NCBI RefSeq assembly: GCF_013177735.1
Contig: NZ_WOEZ01000044.1
Coordinates: 124,001 to 188,000, forward strand
From: Paraburkholderia elongata
Lineage (GTDB): Bacteria > Pseudomonadota > Gammaproteobacteria > Burkholderiales > Burkholderiaceae
Reading direction: 5' to 3'
DNA: 64,000 bases
A program made the translations under genes and the position numbers. Numbering within the stretch: the stretch's first letter is position 1; the number at the start of each line of letters is the position of its first letter. Positions 38,060-46,942 of this stretch are shown piece by piece. The notes beneath the pieces were generated by a model, which ran no database searches, was not told the DNA's origin, and saw only the letters and a list, made by a program, of their open reading frames with translations.

Positions 38060-40159
38060 TCAGAGCGCCGCCGCCACCTCCGCGCCCTCGCGAATCGCGC
38101 GTTTCGCATCCAGTTCGGTTGCCACCTTTGCGCCGCCGATCACGTGATAGCGCGGACCGTTCGCACCATTCGAGCCTTTAACGTTGTTCGCGCTGTTGGC
38201 CTCATTCGCGCCGTTTGACCTACCGGCAGTTCGTGCCGCCGTCTCCGGAACCAGGTTGCGCAAGGATTCCTGTCCCGCGCACACGACGATCGTGTCCACG
38301 TCGAGCCATTCTTCGGCACCTTCGCGCGCAATCTTCAAACCGCGCTCGCTGATTTCCAGATACGACACGCCGCCGAGCATCTTCACCCCGTTTCTCGCCA
38401 GCGTCGCGCGATGTACCCAGCCGGACGTCTTGCCGAGCCCCATGCCAAGCTTGCCCGGCTTGCGCTGCAGCAACCAGATCTCGCGGAACGGCTGCACTGG
38501 CGACGGCGCTTTCAAACCGCCGCGTTCTCGCACCGTGAGATCGACACCCCATTCGTCGAGCCATGTATCGCGCGGCATCGGCAGAGGATCGCCGGAACGA
38601 TGCAGCAAAAACTCGCTGACATCGAAGCCGATCCCGCCCGCGCCGATCACCGCGACGCGGCGTCCCACCGGCGCACCGCGCAATACGTCCACATAAGACA
38701 GCACGTTAGACCCGTCGATGCCGGCAATCGCCGGGCTGCGCGGCACGATGCCCGTGGCGACGATCACGTCGTCGTAACCGCCTGCCGCGAGCAGCGCCGG
38801 ATCGACGCGCGTATCGAGCCGCACGTCGACGCGATGCCGCTGCAACTGGCTCTGAAAATAGCGGATCGTTTCGCTGAATTCTTCCTTGCCCGGCACGCGC
38901 ATCGCCAGATTGAACTGACCGCCTATGGTTGCGCTCGCATCGAACAGCGTCACGCGATGCCCGCGCGACGCCGCAACCGTCGCCGCGGAAAGTCCCGCCG
39001 GACCCGCGCCGACTACCGCAACCGAACGCGCTGCCTGCGGGGTTGGGACCGGCTTGTAAATCAACTCGGTCTCGCGTCCCGCACGGGGATTCACGAGGCA
39101 AGTCGCGCGCTGGTTCTTGAACGTGTGATCGAGGCAGGCCTGATTACAGGCGATACAGGTGTTGATTTCGTGCGCGCGCCCTTCGGCGGTCTTCAGCACG
39201 AACTCGGGGTCGGCGAGAAGCGGCCTTGCCATCGACACCAGATCACCCGCGCCCTGAGCGAGCAGTTCTTCGGCGACCTCGGGCGTATTGATGCGGTTCG
39301 ACACGATCACCGGCACCTTGACCGCAGCCTTCAGCCGCGCGCTCAGCGCGGCGAATGCAGCACGCGGCACCGAGGTTACGATGGTCGGCACCCGTGCTTC
39401 GTGCCAGCCGATTCCCGTGTTGAACATCGTTACGCCGGCGGCTTCGAGCGCCTGGGCGATCTGCACGGTTTCTTCCCAGGTGTTGCCGCCTTCGACCAGA
39501 TCGATCAGCGAGAGCCGGTACACCACGATAAAGCGTTCGCCGCATGCTGCGCGCACGCGCTCGACAATCTCACGCGCGAGCCGCATGCGGTTCTCGATGC
39601 TGCCGCCGTAGCGGTCGGTACGCTGGTTCGTGCGCGGGCACAGGAACTGGTTGAGCAGATAGCCTTCGCTGCCCATGATCTCGATGCCGTCGTAACCGGC
39701 GCGCTGAGCGAGGCGCGCGCAGCGTGCATAGTCGCGCACGGTCCGCGCAATGCCGGCTTCGGTGAGCGCACGAGGTTTGAACTTCGAGATTGGTGATTTG
39801 AGCGCTGACGCGGACACGACGAACGGTTGGTACCCATAGCGGCCCGCATGCAGGATCTGCAGCGCGATCTTGCCGCCTTCGGCATGCACGGCTTCGGTCA
39901 GCAAGCGGTGATTGCGCAGATCGAACACTGAATTCAGCGTGCCGCCGAAGGGGAGCAGCCAGCCTTGCCGGTTCGGCGAGATTCCGCCAGTGACGATCAG
40001 GCCGACGCCGCCTCTTGCGCGCTCGCGGAAATACGCGGCCAGTTTCGGGTAGTTCCAGAAACGGTCTTCCATGCCGGTGTGCATTGAACCCATTACGACG
40101 CGGTTGCGCAGGCGAGTGAAGCCGAGGTCGAGTTCGGCGAGTAAGTGTTGGTATGGCAT
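38060..40159 (-). CDS. fadH: 2,4-dienoyl-CoA reductase-type FMN/Fe-S/FAD oxidoreductase
   Basis: The 699-residue protein has the FadH architecture. An old-yellow-enzyme FMN barrel comes first (about 1-330; RVVMGSMHTGMED, QILHAGRYGY). A [4Fe-4S] motif follows near 335-360 (CIACNQACLDHTF...CLVNP), then an FAD/NAD(P) module (VVGAGPAGLSAAT near 385). FadH reduces 2,4-dienoyl-CoA; related enzymes act on trimethylamine or other enones, so the substrate is inferred. The C-terminal part contains a low-complexity Asn/Ala/Gly insert (about residues 640-665). The ATG at 40159 fits the family start, without a clear ribosome site. Confidence 0.82.
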   Translation of the reverse strand: MPYQHLLAELDLGFTRLRNRVVMGSMHTGMEDRFWNYPKLAAYFRERARGGVGLIVTGGISPNRQGWLLPFGGTLNSVFDLRNHRLLTEAVHAEGGKIALQILHAGRYGYQPFVVSASALKSPISKFKPRALTEAGIARTVRDYARCARLAQRAGYDGIEIMGSEGYLLNQFLCPRTNQRTDRYGGSIENRMRLAREIVERVRAACGERFIVVYRLSLIDLVEGGNTWEETVQIAQALEAAGVTMFNTGIGWHEARVPTIVTSVPRAAFAALSARLKAAVKVPVIVSNRINTPEVAEELLAQGAGDLVSMARPLLADPEFVLKTAEGRAHEINTCIACNQACLDHTFKNQRATCLVNPRAGRETELIYKPVPTPQAARSVAVVGAGPAGLSAATVAASRGHRVTLFDASATIGGQFNLAMRVPGKEEFSETIRYFQSQLQRHRVDVRLDTRVDPALLAAGGYDDVIVATGIVPRSPAIAGIDGSNVLSYVDVLRGAPVGRRVAVIGAGGIGFDVSEFLLHRSGDPLPMPRDTWLDEWGVDLTVRERGGLKAPSPVQPFREIWLLQRKPGKLGMGLGKTSGWVHRATLARNGVKMLGGVSYLEISERGLKIAREGAEEWLDVDTIVVCAGQESLRNLVPETAARTAGRSNGANEANSANNVKGSNGANGPRYHVIGGAKVATELDAKRAIREGAEVAAAL

Positions 40160-40284
40160 GCAGGGGGGCGCGCAAATATTGGTTGTGCGCGAACAATACA
40201 CTGCTCAGTGGTCTAACTCTCCGAGGGACAATTCTAATTCGCGAAACGCAATGCTCTGTAAGAGGTTATTTTGGTGCTTGAAGC

Positions 40285-40600
40285 CATGTCGGAGCTGTTT
40301 GCCTATGGCGCTGGCCTTTGCTTGATTTTTTTGCCTTCGCTGCGCTTTGTCTGTTGGCCTACGGCGTTGGCCTTTCCTTGTTTTCTTATTGGTTTATTAG
40401 CGTCGCCCCTGTGCGGGGCAGGCACTTACTTCTCTTTGCCGGCCGTGCAAAGAGAAGTAAGCAAGAGAAAGCGGCTCCAACCGCTAATTCTTAAGCGGGT
40501 CTCCTGGCTTGGAGGGGGTAGTGGTGCATCTGGAATCTGTGCCCTCGCACATTCGGCGCGAGTGACAAGGCAGTCATACTTCCGGCGGCGCTGCGCGCGC
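40285..40600 (-). repeat. Dispersed hairpin-rich repeat, copy B (inverted)
   Basis: This is the reverse complement of the element at 40888-41248. It has a 15-bp perfect stem (CTTACTTCTCTTTGC / GCAAAGAGAAGTAAG), the GCGG/CCGC and CGCCCC/GGGGCG hairpins, and two imperfect copies of a tail module based on AAAGGCCAACGCCGNAGGC. Open frames through it are translations of the repeat, not genes. Confidence 0.85.
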
Positions 40601-40887
40601 CGAAGCGTATTTCATAAAACCAGCGGCTCGGTTTTGGGCGCCGACTTCACTCGACGCCGCGGCTCGCTGTTGCATCCTCAACGTTTCCGCAATGGGTCGC
40701 GCTTCATTCGGCCAGCGCTTCATTCGAAGTGCGAATTCTCACCTGCATGCGCTGACGCGACTCGTCGGCCGCTCGGGGCGCCAAGCGGCGCTTCCCGAAA
40801 CAGATTTTTCGGCACCTCGCCAGGACGAAGCCGATGGCCCCCACGGACCTCGACCGAAACCCTTGGTTTCCCATGCAAACCCATCCG
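40601..40887. other. Segment between the inverted repeat copies
   Basis: About 290 bp lie between inverted copies B and C. It has no recognisable gene, ribosome site or known element. Its edges (CGAAGCG..., ...CATGCAAACCC) show no clear terminal repeats beyond the flanking copies. Confidence 0.6.
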
Positions 40888-41248
40888 CGACGCACGCAGT
40901 GCGGAGTGGGAGCTGATGAGCGCTTTGTCACTCACGCCGAATGTGCGAGGGCACGGATTCCAGATGCACCACTACCGCAACTGTGCGGGGGACCCGCTTA
41001 AGAGTTGGCGGTTGGAGCCGCTTTCTCTTGCTTACTTCTCTTTGCGGCGGCAAAGAGAAGTAAGTGCCCGCCCCGCACAGGGGCGACGCTAATAGACCAA
41101 TAAGAAAACAAGGAAAGGCCAACGCCGCAGGCAAACAGACAGCAAGCGCCAAGCAGGCAAACGAATCAAGGAAAGGCCAAAAATCCAGATCAAGGAAAGG
41201 CCAACGCCGCAGGCATACAGACGAACAAGCGCCGCGAAGGCAAAACCC
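40888..41248 (+). repeat. Dispersed hairpin-rich repeat, copy C with tail modules
   Basis: The core matches copy A in the same orientation. It contains a perfect 15-bp stem CTTACTTCTCTTTGC / GCAAAGAGAAGTAAG with a GGCG loop. The tail carries two copies of ATCAAGGAAAGGCC-type modules (about 41110-41165 and 41178-41245) and runs up to the stop of the convergent MFS gene. Confidence 0.85.
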
Positions 41249-42448
41249 CTAACTTTTAACCCTAACAGAAAGCCTCAAATGATTCCAAGCCGCCAGCCCG
41301 GCAAACCCAACCCCAGCAACACTAACCCCAACCCACCCAAAGGTCGGCCAAACCAAAGCGCCGACCCCAGACCCAACGGCACCGCCAATAAAATAAGCCA
41401 CCATATAAACCGTATTCACGCGACTCCGCGCTTCAGGCTTCAACGCGTAAATCCGCGATTGATTGGAAATCTGCGCGGCCTGCACACCGATATCGAGAAT
41501 GACCACACCAATCACCAATCCAGCAATACTCTTCGCCGACAAGGCAAAAACAACAAACGAAATCGCCACCAGCACAATCGACACCGTGATAATCGCCTGC
41601 GGTCCGCGTCGGTCGGAAAACTTGCCGGCGAGCGGCGCGGCCATCGCCCCCGCCGCGCCGACGATCCCGAACAGGCCGGCGGCCTGCGGCCCAAGATGAA
41701 ACGGTGCGCCCGCCAGCAATAACGCCAGCACCGACCAGAAAATGCTGAACGCCGCAAACATCGCCGCCCCGGTCAACGAGGCTTCACGCAGCGCGCGATG
41801 CTCGACCACCAGGTGCCACATCGAGACCATCAGCTTGCCGTACGGCAACGTCGACGTCGGCTTGCTCTTCGGCAGACGCATGATGATCACCACCGCCAGC
41901 ACCAGCAGCGCGACGACCGAAGCGCCAAATACCGCGCGCCAGCCGAAATACTCGCCGACAATGCCCGCGGCAGTCCGTGCCAGCAAGATCCCCAGCAACA
42001 GTCCACTCATCACCGTGCCAACGGCATGGCCGCGCTCAGATGCAGGCGCGAGTTCGGCCGCGAACGGCACGGCCTGCTGCGCGATGGTGGCGAGCACGCC
42101 GATAGCCAGGCTCGCGACAATCAGCACCGACAGCGTCGGCGCCGCGGACGCCAGTACCAGCGCAATGCACATGCCGGCGATCTGCAACAGGATCAGGCGG
42201 CGTCGATCGAAGCGGTCGCCGAGCGGCGCCAACAACAGCATCCCGGCCGCGTAGCCGAGCTGCGTCACGGCCGGCACCGCGCCGACCCACGACGCGCCGT
42301 TCGGAAACGACTGCCGGAAATCGTCGAGCAGCGGCTGGTTGTAATAGATGTTTGCGACTGCCACACCGGCAATCGTCGCGAGCAGAAGCAGCAAGCCGCG
42401 CAAAGACCGGTCGGCGGAAGCGGGAGTAGAAGCTTCGGATGTGGACAT
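41249..42448 (-). CDS. MFS transporter
   Basis: A 399-residue major-facilitator protein with 12 hydrophobic segments (LLLLLATIAGVAVANIYYNQPLLDDF near 25; GDRFDRRRL loop near 85; KFSDRRGPQ loop near 255). It looks like a drug- or sugar-exporter-type DHA1 member (YnfM/AraJ-like). ATG 42448 fits the family; an upstream ATG at 42490 is in frame. Its 3' end abuts the dispersed repeat, which may have replaced the original downstream sequence. Confidence 0.82.
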   Translation of the reverse strand: MSTSEASTPASADRSLRGLLLLLATIAGVAVANIYYNQPLLDDFRQSFPNGASWVGAVPAVTQLGYAAGMLLLAPLGDRFDRRRLILLQIAGMCIALVLASAAPTLSVLIVASLAIGVLATIAQQAVPFAAELAPASERGHAVGTVMSGLLLGILLARTAAGIVGEYFGWRAVFGASVVALLVLAVVIIMRLPKSKPTSTLPYGKLMVSMWHLVVEHRALREASLTGAAMFAAFSIFWSVLALLLAGAPFHLGPQAAGLFGIVGAAGAMAAPLAGKFSDRRGPQAIITVSIVLVAISFVVFALSAKSIAGLVIGVVILDIGVQAAQISNQSRIYALKPEARSRVNTVYMVAYFIGGAVGSGVGALVWPTFGWVGVSVAGVGFAGLAAWNHLRLSVRVKS

Positions 42449-42749
42449 GAGAGGGGACCATCGACGGACCGGCCCATGCACGGTCCTCAAGCGTGCCGAT
42501 CATACCGGAGCAGGAAAGATCGTGCTGACGGTCGCCCAGGCTTCGTCCGGCGCCTCGGCGACGTCAACGCGAAACGACAGCGAACAAGCTGTGGCTCAGG
42601 TGTGGCACGAACTTGGGACAGGTCCGAAATATGCGCTAACGAGCGTGGCGTAGCGGCCCTCGCACGCCTCGCAGACAAAATGAGATGGTCGTTCGGTTTT
42701 CGTTCGTAGAATCGGCGCGCGCAATAAGATCCATTACGTGACCGATTTC

Positions 42750-43235
42750 ATGAACACAAGCTCGAAACCCGAACCCCGACGAATCAGCGGCTGGCTGCTC
42801 ATCGTCCTCACCTGCCTCGCCGCATGGGCCCTTTCTACCGCAGTCGCATTGCGCGATCCGCTCAAGCTCATGCTCGAATGGGAACTCCTGGCAATATTCG
42901 TGCGCCCGGAAACGCACGGCTGGTATCGCACCGTGATCGCGATGGTCGGCTGTGACGTGATCATCGGGTCGTTCATCGTTGCCGGCGCAGGCTGGTTGGC
43001 GCTGCTCGTGCGGCGCAAATCGGCAAGCTTTCCAGTGCAGGCGCAGGCGTGGCTGTTGGCCATCGTCGTCATGCGAACCATCGCCTACCTGCTCGGCGAC
43101 CACATGACCCACACCATTGGCATCGCCATCACTATTCCATTCGATGGCTTCGTTCAGGCCGTCGTCGCCGCCGCGCTCGGGATACCGTATTTCAGGCTGT
43201 CCCGGCGCGTACAGCAAACTTTCGTCGCCGCCTGA
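42750..43235 (+). CDS. Small membrane protein, possibly DUF2569-like
   Basis: About 161 residues with four hydrophobic segments (SGWLLIVLTCLAAWALS near 12; TVIAMVGCDVIIGSFIVAGAGWLALLV near 60-85; WLLAIVVMRTIAYLLG near 100; a weaker last one). The PRRISGWLL start resembles DUF2569 membrane proteins, but I am not sure. An in-frame GTG at 42738 is an alternative start; neither has a clear ribosome site. It is convergent with the phosphodiesterase gene. Confidence 0.5.
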   Translation: MNTSSKPEPRRISGWLLIVLTCLAAWALSTAVALRDPLKLMLEWELLAIFVRPETHGWYRTVIAMVGCDVIIGSFIVAGAGWLALLVRRKSASFPVQAQAWLLAIVVMRTIAYLLGDHMTHTIGIAITIPFDGFVQAVVAAALGIPYFRLSRRVQQTFVAA

Positions 43236-43253
43236 ATGGGCGAGGCGGCACCG

Positions 43254-44081
43254 TCAATCGATCAACTCGCCTTCGGATTCGTAAAACGGATACGGTCCAT
43301 CGGCTTTATCAACATACGCATGGTGCGTGACGATGCCCGTCGCCGGATCGTAGCGATGCAGCGCATACGCGGGCGGCTCCATCACAAATGCGGAGGGCCC
43401 ATCTTCGCTCAGATCGAGCCCGACCTGGTGCGCGGGCGCCGGTACCGTCGACGCAATCGTGCCGCCAAAACGCACGAACATCGGCCGATGTACATGGCCG
43501 CAGATCACCCGTTCGACGTTCGGATAACGCGCAATCAACGCGGCGAGCTTGTCGGCGGCAGCGGGGTCGAGTCGCAATTCATCCATGTGCCCGATGCCGC
43601 AAACGAACGGCGGATGATGCAACGCGACCACCGTCGGTTTGCCTTGTGCCGCATCGAGTTGCGCCTCGAGCCACGCGAGCCTTGAGTCGCACAGATTGCC
43701 GGCGCCTTGGCCCGGCACCATCGAATCGAGCGCGATCAGCCGCAGCGGTCCGACATCGACCGTGTATTGCACGAATTCGCCACCACTGTGCAATTCGGCG
43801 CGATCGGGAAACGCCGCGCGCAACGCAACACGTTCGTCGTGATTGCCGACCATCAGGAAGTAGGGAATCTCAAGCGGCGCGAGCAGGGTTTTGAGGTGCT
43901 CGTACTGCTCCGGATCGCCCTGATCGACGAGGTCGCCAGTCATGATCACAGCGTCGGGGCGCGGCTCCAGCGCATTGAGCGCGGCGACAGTACGCGCGAG
44001 GTAGGCGCCGGTGTCGACGCGGCGGTAAGCCAGCGCGCCGGGCCGTTTGATATGCAGGTCGCTAATTTGAGCCAGCAGCAT
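43254..44081 (-). CDS. Metallophosphoesterase, GpdQ/CpdA-like phosphodiesterase
   Basis: The 275-residue cytoplasmic enzyme has the calcineurin-like dimetal site: ISDLHI near residue 7, MTGDLVDQG near 48, GNHDER near 80, ALHHPP near 155 and GHVHRP near 195. Relatives hydrolyse glycerophosphodiesters or cyclic AMP. It is 46 bp downstream of the ABC ATPase and appears to be the last gene of that operon, suggesting that the transporter imports a phosphodiester or other phosphorylated compound. That link is inference. Confidence 0.82.
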   Translation of the reverse strand: MLLAQISDLHIKRPGALAYRRVDTGAYLARTVAALNALEPRPDAVIMTGDLVDQGDPEQYEHLKTLLAPLEIPYFLMVGNHDERVALRAAFPDRAELHSGGEFVQYTVDVGPLRLIALDSMVPGQGAGNLCDSRLAWLEAQLDAAQGKPTVVALHHPPFVCGIGHMDELRLDPAAADKLAALIARYPNVERVICGHVHRPMFVRFGGTIASTVPAPAHQVGLDLSEDGPSAFVMEPPAYALHRYDPATGIVTHHAYVDKADGPYPFYESEGELID

Positions 44082-44127
44082 GGCAATGTCCTCTTTTATG
44101 GCGCGCTAAAAACACAGCGCTGTCTTA

Positions 44128-45174
44128 TTACGATAGCGCAATCAGCGCGTCCTGCGCGATCGAAATCCCAACCGGCGTGCCGCGCGCGAGTTCTACCCGG
44201 CCCGCGACGTCGATCAGCAAAGCGTCCGGTGCGGCGCCGCCGATCGTCAGCCGGGTGCGCTCGCCGAGAAACGCCGTGTTTTCGATGTTGCCGCGCAATT
44301 GGGCGTTGGCCGGATCGGCGAGATAAGCGTCTTCAGGGCGAAAGAAAAATTCGTGTGCCGCGCTTGCGTGCGCGGGGCCTGAGGGCAGGGGTACAGCGCC
44401 GCCGGTCGTCGTCAGCAGGCCGTCGCGCAGTACGCCCGCCAGCCGGTTGATCGTGCCGATGAATTGCGCGACCGTGCGATTCGCCGGACGATAGTAGATG
44501 TCGCGCGGCGAACCGATCTGCTCGATGCGCCCGGCGCTCATCACGACGATGCGGTCGCCGAGCTCCATTGCTTCGGCCTGATCGTGGGTCACGTAGACGG
44601 TTGTGATGCCCAACTCGCGCAGCAGCGTATTCATCTCGCTGCGCAAGGTGTCGCGCAAACGCGCGTCGAGTGCGGTGAGCGGTTCGTCGAGCAGCAGCAC
44701 GCGGGGTTGCACGGCGAGTGCGCGCGCCAATGCAACGCGCTGGCGCTGACCGCCCGAGAGCTGATCGATCGGTTTGTCCGCGTGGGCGGTGAGACGCATC
44801 ATCGCGAGCAATTCGTCGACGCGTTGCCGTGCGGTTTCAACCGGCACCCGTTTGATCTTCAGTCCGTAGCCGATGTTGCCGCGCACGGTCAGGTTCGGAA
44901 ATAGCGCGTAGCTCTGGAACACCATGCCGACCTGGCGTTTTTCGATCGGCAGCGCGGTGACGTCTTCATCGCCGAACGCGATGCGGCCGCCGGCATCAGG
45001 TGTTTCGAGGCCCGCGATCATGCGCAACGTGGTGGTCTTGCCGCAACCGGACGGGCCGAGCAGGACCAGCGTCTCACCGGCGCCGATGTGCAGATCGAGC
45101 GGTTCGAGCACACGCGTGCCGCGAAACGTTTTCGCGCATTGCGTGAGCGTGATGGGGACGGAGTCGAGTTTCAT
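44128..45174 (-). CDS. ABC transporter ATPase (PotA/FbpC type)
   Basis: This 348-residue importer ATPase shows Walker A GPSGCGKTTTLRM near residue 40, Q-loop VFQSYALFPNLTV near 85, signature LSGGQRQR near 140, and Walker B VLLLDEPLTALD near 160. A C-terminal TOBE-type domain (FFFRPEDAYL ... GNIENTAFLGERTRLTI) regulates it. Its start overlaps the stop of the second permease by 4 bp. The family transports iron, polyamines, sulfate or phosphonates. Confidence 0.9.
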   Translation of the reverse strand: MKLDSVPITLTQCAKTFRGTRVLEPLDLHIGAGETLVLLGPSGCGKTTTLRMIAGLETPDAGGRIAFGDEDVTALPIEKRQVGMVFQSYALFPNLTVRGNIGYGLKIKRVPVETARQRVDELLAMMRLTAHADKPIDQLSGGQRQRVALARALAVQPRVLLLDEPLTALDARLRDTLRSEMNTLLRELGITTVYVTHDQAEAMELGDRIVVMSAGRIEQIGSPRDIYYRPANRTVAQFIGTINRLAGVLRDGLLTTTGGAVPLPSGPAHASAAHEFFFRPEDAYLADPANAQLRGNIENTAFLGERTRLTIGGAAPDALLIDVAGRVELARGTPVGISIAQDALIALS

Positions 45175-46121
45175 GGCGTGGACGTCGGGGTAGGCTTCGA
45201 ACGGGAGGCAGCGATGCGCTTTTTCCCCGCGCTGCGCTGGCCGGTCGCATCGACGCCGAGCCATTGCATCGCGACGAGCAGCGGCATCGTCATGATGAAA
45301 AACAGAATCGTGTAGGCGCTGCCGATTTCGATGCGTAATGACGCGTAGGTGTCGGCGAGACCGACCGGCAGCGTCTTGGTGTCGGGCGTGTGCAGCATCC
45401 ACGTCAGGTTGAATTCGCCGATCGAAAGCGTCAGCACCGCCAGCGCACCGGCGACGATCCCTGGCCGCGCATTCGGCAGCACGATCGTAACGAAGCGTTG
45501 AAAGAAGCTCGCGCCGAGGCTCGCCGCGCCTTCTTCGAGCGCGCGCAGATCGCTGCTCGCGCACACGGCAGCAACCGCGCGCACCATGAACGGCAACGTA
45601 AACACCACGTGCCCGACGACGATAAACGCGACGCTCATGCGAAACATTGTGAAGCCGCCGTAGACCACCAGCAGCGCAAGCGCGGAAGCGAGGCCGGGCA
45701 GGGCGATCGGCAGCACCAGAAACTCTTCGATGATGCGCGAAAGCCGCGTCTTGCTGCGCGCAAGCACGTAGCCTGCGGGCACGCCGGTCAGCAGCGTGAT
45801 CAGCAAGGTCGCCGCGGCCACTTCGAGCGAGAGAAATACCGAACCGTGATACTGCGTCCACACTTCGCTGAGCCAGCGCAGCGTGAGTCCGCTCGATACG
45901 CCTTTGAAGTAGTTGACGGTGAGCCCGGCCATGATCGACATCACGACCGGCACGATCAGAAACGCGCACAGCAGCAGCGTAACGACCCACTGACCGGCTG
46001 CCAACCACGTGCGCGACGTGGGTAGCCTGAGCCGCCGCACGCGCGGCTTGGCAGCCGGCTGAAGGGGAGCACTGATGGAATTCATCGACGTCTTGTCATC
46101 GGGTTTGGACACACCGCTCAT
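45171..46121 (-). CDS. ABC transporter permease 2
   Basis: The 316-residue inner-membrane permease of the PotC/PhnV class has six hydrophobic segments and the EAA loop (LEEGAASLGASFFQRFVTIVLPNARPGI). The Pro-rich basic N-terminal tail (KPRVRRLRLPTSR) is cytoplasmic. The ATG at 46121 overlaps the stop of permease 1 (ATGA), and its own stop overlaps the ATPase start. A longer frame to 46394 is a shadow inside permease 1. Confidence 0.87.
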   Translation of the reverse strand: MSGVSKPDDKTSMNSISAPLQPAAKPRVRRLRLPTSRTWLAAGQWVVTLLLCAFLIVPVVMSIMAGLTVNYFKGVSSGLTLRWLSEVWTQYHGSVFLSLEVAAATLLITLLTGVPAGYVLARSKTRLSRIIEEFLVLPIALPGLASALALLVVYGGFTMFRMSVAFIVVGHVVFTLPFMVRAVAAVCASSDLRALEEGAASLGASFFQRFVTIVLPNARPGIVAGALAVLTLSIGEFNLTWMLHTPDTKTLPVGLADTYASLRIEIGSAYTILFFIMTMPLLVAMQWLGVDATGQRSAGKKRIAASRSKPTPTSTP

Positions 46122-46942
46122 GCGCTTGCCGCGACAGCTGAGCCGCTCACGCTGCGAGCGAACGCCAGCACGGCCCATGTGACGATGCCGAGCACGATCG
46201 AGAGACCCGCGGCCGTCACCATGTTCGCGTTCAGCGTGAACTCGGTGTAGATGGTCATCGGCAACACGTCGATGTCGGTGGCCAGTGTGAAGGCGGTGCC
46301 GAAGGCGCCCATCGAGGTCGCGAAACATACCGCGCCTGCCGCGATCAATCCGGGCGACAACGCGGGCAACACGATGTCGCGCGTAATACGCCACGGCGAT
46401 GCGCCGAGCGAACGCGCGGCTTCTTCGAGCGAGGCATCGAGCTTGGTCGCCGACGCCATGACGGTGACGATCACGCGGGGAATCGAGAAGTACAGGTAGC
46501 CGAGAAAGAGGCCGCTCATCGAGTAAGCGAACACCCAGCGGTCGCCAGTGAGTTTTAACGACAACGCGCCGATCAAACCCTGGCGTCCTGCCAGCATGAT
46601 CACCATGAAGCCGACCACGACGCCTGGGAATGCCAACGGAAACGTCAGCAGCGCGAGCAGCGTTCGCTTGAGTGGAAACTCACGGCGCGCCAGCAGCAAG
46701 CCGGCGATCACCGAGAGCACCAGCGTCGCCGCCGTGACCGCTGCGGACAACACGACGGTCGCGCCGAGGCTCGACATGTAGCGTGGATTCGTCAGCATCG
46801 CGCGATAGGTCGCGAACGCGTGGCCGTCGCCGCTGATTTGCGCGAGCGCACCCATCGGCAGCAGCCAGAACGCGATGAAAACCGCCAGCGCCGGCGCGAT
46901 CAACGCGATGCGCCAGCGCAGCGGGAACGTGACGTCGTTCAA
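46118..46942 (-). CDS. ABC transporter permease 1
   Basis: The 274-residue permease of the PotB/PhnU class has six hydrophobic segments and the EAA loop (LEEAARSLGASPWRITRDIVLPALSPGL). It is coupled to the binding protein upstream and permease 2 downstream by 4-bp ATGA overlaps. It forms a heterodimer with permease 2 in the inner membrane. Confidence 0.9.
   Translation of the reverse strand: MNDVTFPLRWRIALIAPALAVFIAFWLLPMGALAQISGDGHAFATYRAMLTNPRYMSSLGATVVLSAAVTAATLVLSVIAGLLLARREFPLKRTLLALLTFPLAFPGVVVGFMVIMLAGRQGLIGALSLKLTGDRWVFAYSMSGLFLGYLYFSIPRVIVTVMASATKLDASLEEAARSLGASPWRITRDIVLPALSPGLIAAGAVCFATSMGAFGTAFTLATDIDVLPMTIYTEFTLNANMVTAAGLSIVLGIVTWAVLAFARSVSGSAVAASA

Noticed and set aside
40271..41092. 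273-codon frame and several smaller frames that look like hypothetical proteins
   Set aside because: They read through both inverted copies of the dispersed repeat; composition and lack of ribosome sites indicate non-coding DNA.
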